DNA of 42,267 nt, taken from NCBI GenBank assembly GCA_001304105.1, contig LJUR01000023.1, positions 1-42,267 of the forward strand, read 5' to 3'. The stretch's first letter is position 1. Every line of letters starts with the position of its first letter. Origin of the DNA: Deltaproteobacteria bacterium SM23_61. Its GTDB lineage: Bacteria; Desulfobacterota; SM23-61. The notes under the pieces were generated by a model. It made no database searches. It was not told the origin of the DNA and saw only the letters and a list, made by a program, of their open reading frames with translations. Below are positions 41,831 to 42,267 of the stretch, in pieces. A program made the position numbers and the translations under genes.

Positions 41831-42267
41831 TCAACCCTCGAACCTGATGTAATACTCAAGAATATCCCGGATGGATCCTTTGCAATTGGAGCAGGGAGCG
41901 CAGACGTACTTGGGAATCTCCAGGGGTTCATTTTTGAAAGCGTCCAGGATCTGGAGGAACTTCTTCCGGCTGCTCACCAGGGTGCGCCACTCGGCGAAAT
42001 TGTAACCGGACATGATGGCAAAGCCGGAGCCACCCCCGCAGCAGTAATTGTCAACGCCGTGGGGGGTCATCTCCCGGAACTTTGGCGCAATTTTCCGCAG
42101 AATGCGCCGCTGCGGTTCCACGATTCCCATGGCCCGCACCACATTGCAGGGATCGTGGAGGGTTACGGGGAAATCGTTCCGGGAAGGATCGAATTTAAGT
42201 TTTCCGCTCCCTACGATTTCATCCAGAAGAACCAGGGCCGATTCCCGGGGAATGTTCAGGTCCCCGG
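41831..42267 (-). CDS. DsrK/HdrD-like CCG-domain Fe-S protein, 5' end missing
   Basis: This is the C-terminal 144 residues of a heterodisulfide-reductase D-like protein; the frame is open to the right edge, so the gene starts outside. It holds a complete CCG domain: 'VTLHDPCNVVR', 'NYCCGGGSGFAIMSG' and 'CAPCSNCKG', which binds a noncubane [4Fe-4S] cluster. The segment 'GFAIMSGYNFAEWRTLVSSRKKFLQILDAF' region strongly resembles DsrK/HmeD-type subunits of sulfate-reducer membrane complexes. Full assignment needs the missing N-terminus and neighbours. Confidence 0.88.
   Translation of the reverse strand, partial: GDLNIPRESALVLLDEIVGSGKLKFDPSRNDFPVTLHDPCNVVRAMGIVEPQRRILRKIAPKFREMTPHGVDNYCCGGGSGFAIMSGYNFAEWRTLVSSRKKFLQILDAFKNEPLEIPKYVCAPCSNCKGSIRDILEYYIRFEG

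Overview
The window reads as part of the chromosome of a strictly anaerobic, GC-rich bacterium, most likely a member of the Desulfobacterota (the former Deltaproteobacteria: sulfate reducers and syntrophs). The basis is the gene content: a Ni-Fe CO dehydrogenase with its nickel-loading proteins, the MetV/MetF pair of the Wood-Ljungdahl methyl branch, a periplasm-type FdnGHI complex, TRAP transport, HdrD/DsrK-type CCG-domain proteins, a selenocysteine-containing SelD and a sigma-54 promoter. The lineage is inferred; no rRNA gene is present.

Layout. (1) 1-5737: a TRAP carboxylate transporter (its binding protein lies off the left edge), a UxaA-family dehydratase/sulfo-lyase set with the unusual order large subunit - small SAF subunit - large subunit, and an extended SDR. 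This looks like an operon for import and first breakdown of a sugar acid or hydroxy(sulfo)acid. (2) 5738-15196: the one-carbon/CO block. A sigma-54 promoter with an upstream palindrome precedes a NifX-like protein, CooS and a small DUF1858-like protein. After a radical SAM gene and a PTS enzyme I come cooC, cooT, a NifU-like scaffold, metV and metF. CODH and the methylene-THF reductase module are present, but no acetyl-CoA synthase, CooF or hydrogenase is in view. (3) 15264-25714: a mixed accessory block with two small J-domain proteins, a secreted-looking metallo-hydrolase, a 4-hydroxybutyryl-CoA dehydratase-type flavo/Fe-S enzyme with all four cluster ligands, a Cys-rich small protein, thioredoxin, a GAF protein, a two-gene metal ABC transporter with a C-terminally short ATPase, an Fe-S Old Yellow Enzyme, a ferredoxin, a DUF1638 protein and MoaA. 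(4) 25838-34030: fdnG-fdnH-fdnI-fdhE, an HdrD-like protein, a permease split into two genes and a second NifX-like protein. (5) 34031-39654: a terminator, a promoter, a Moco/Tuco-type riboswitch with its own terminator, then two unrelated oxyanion-binding proteins (TupA type and WtpA type) sharing one permease/ATPase pair, and a second radical SAM paralogue. (6) Minus strand, 39693-42267: selD with an in-frame UGA, an unknown protein with a C-terminal DUF1858-like domain, and the end of a DsrK/HdrD-like gene.

How it fits together: tungstate/molybdate uptake, MoaA and FdhE would serve the FdnGHI enzyme. FdnGHI, CooS and MetVF together suggest formate, CO and C1-folate metabolism. CooC, CooT and the NifU-like protein would build the CODH metal centres.

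The points most worth a second look are: the FdnG-like catalytic subunit, which has Cys in place of Sec and has lost two normally conserved active-site histidines; the UGA-containing selD with a perfect SECIS-like hairpin, which ordinary gene calling truncates; the dual-receptor tungstate/molybdate transporter under a riboswitch; and the sigma-54 control of the CODH operon.
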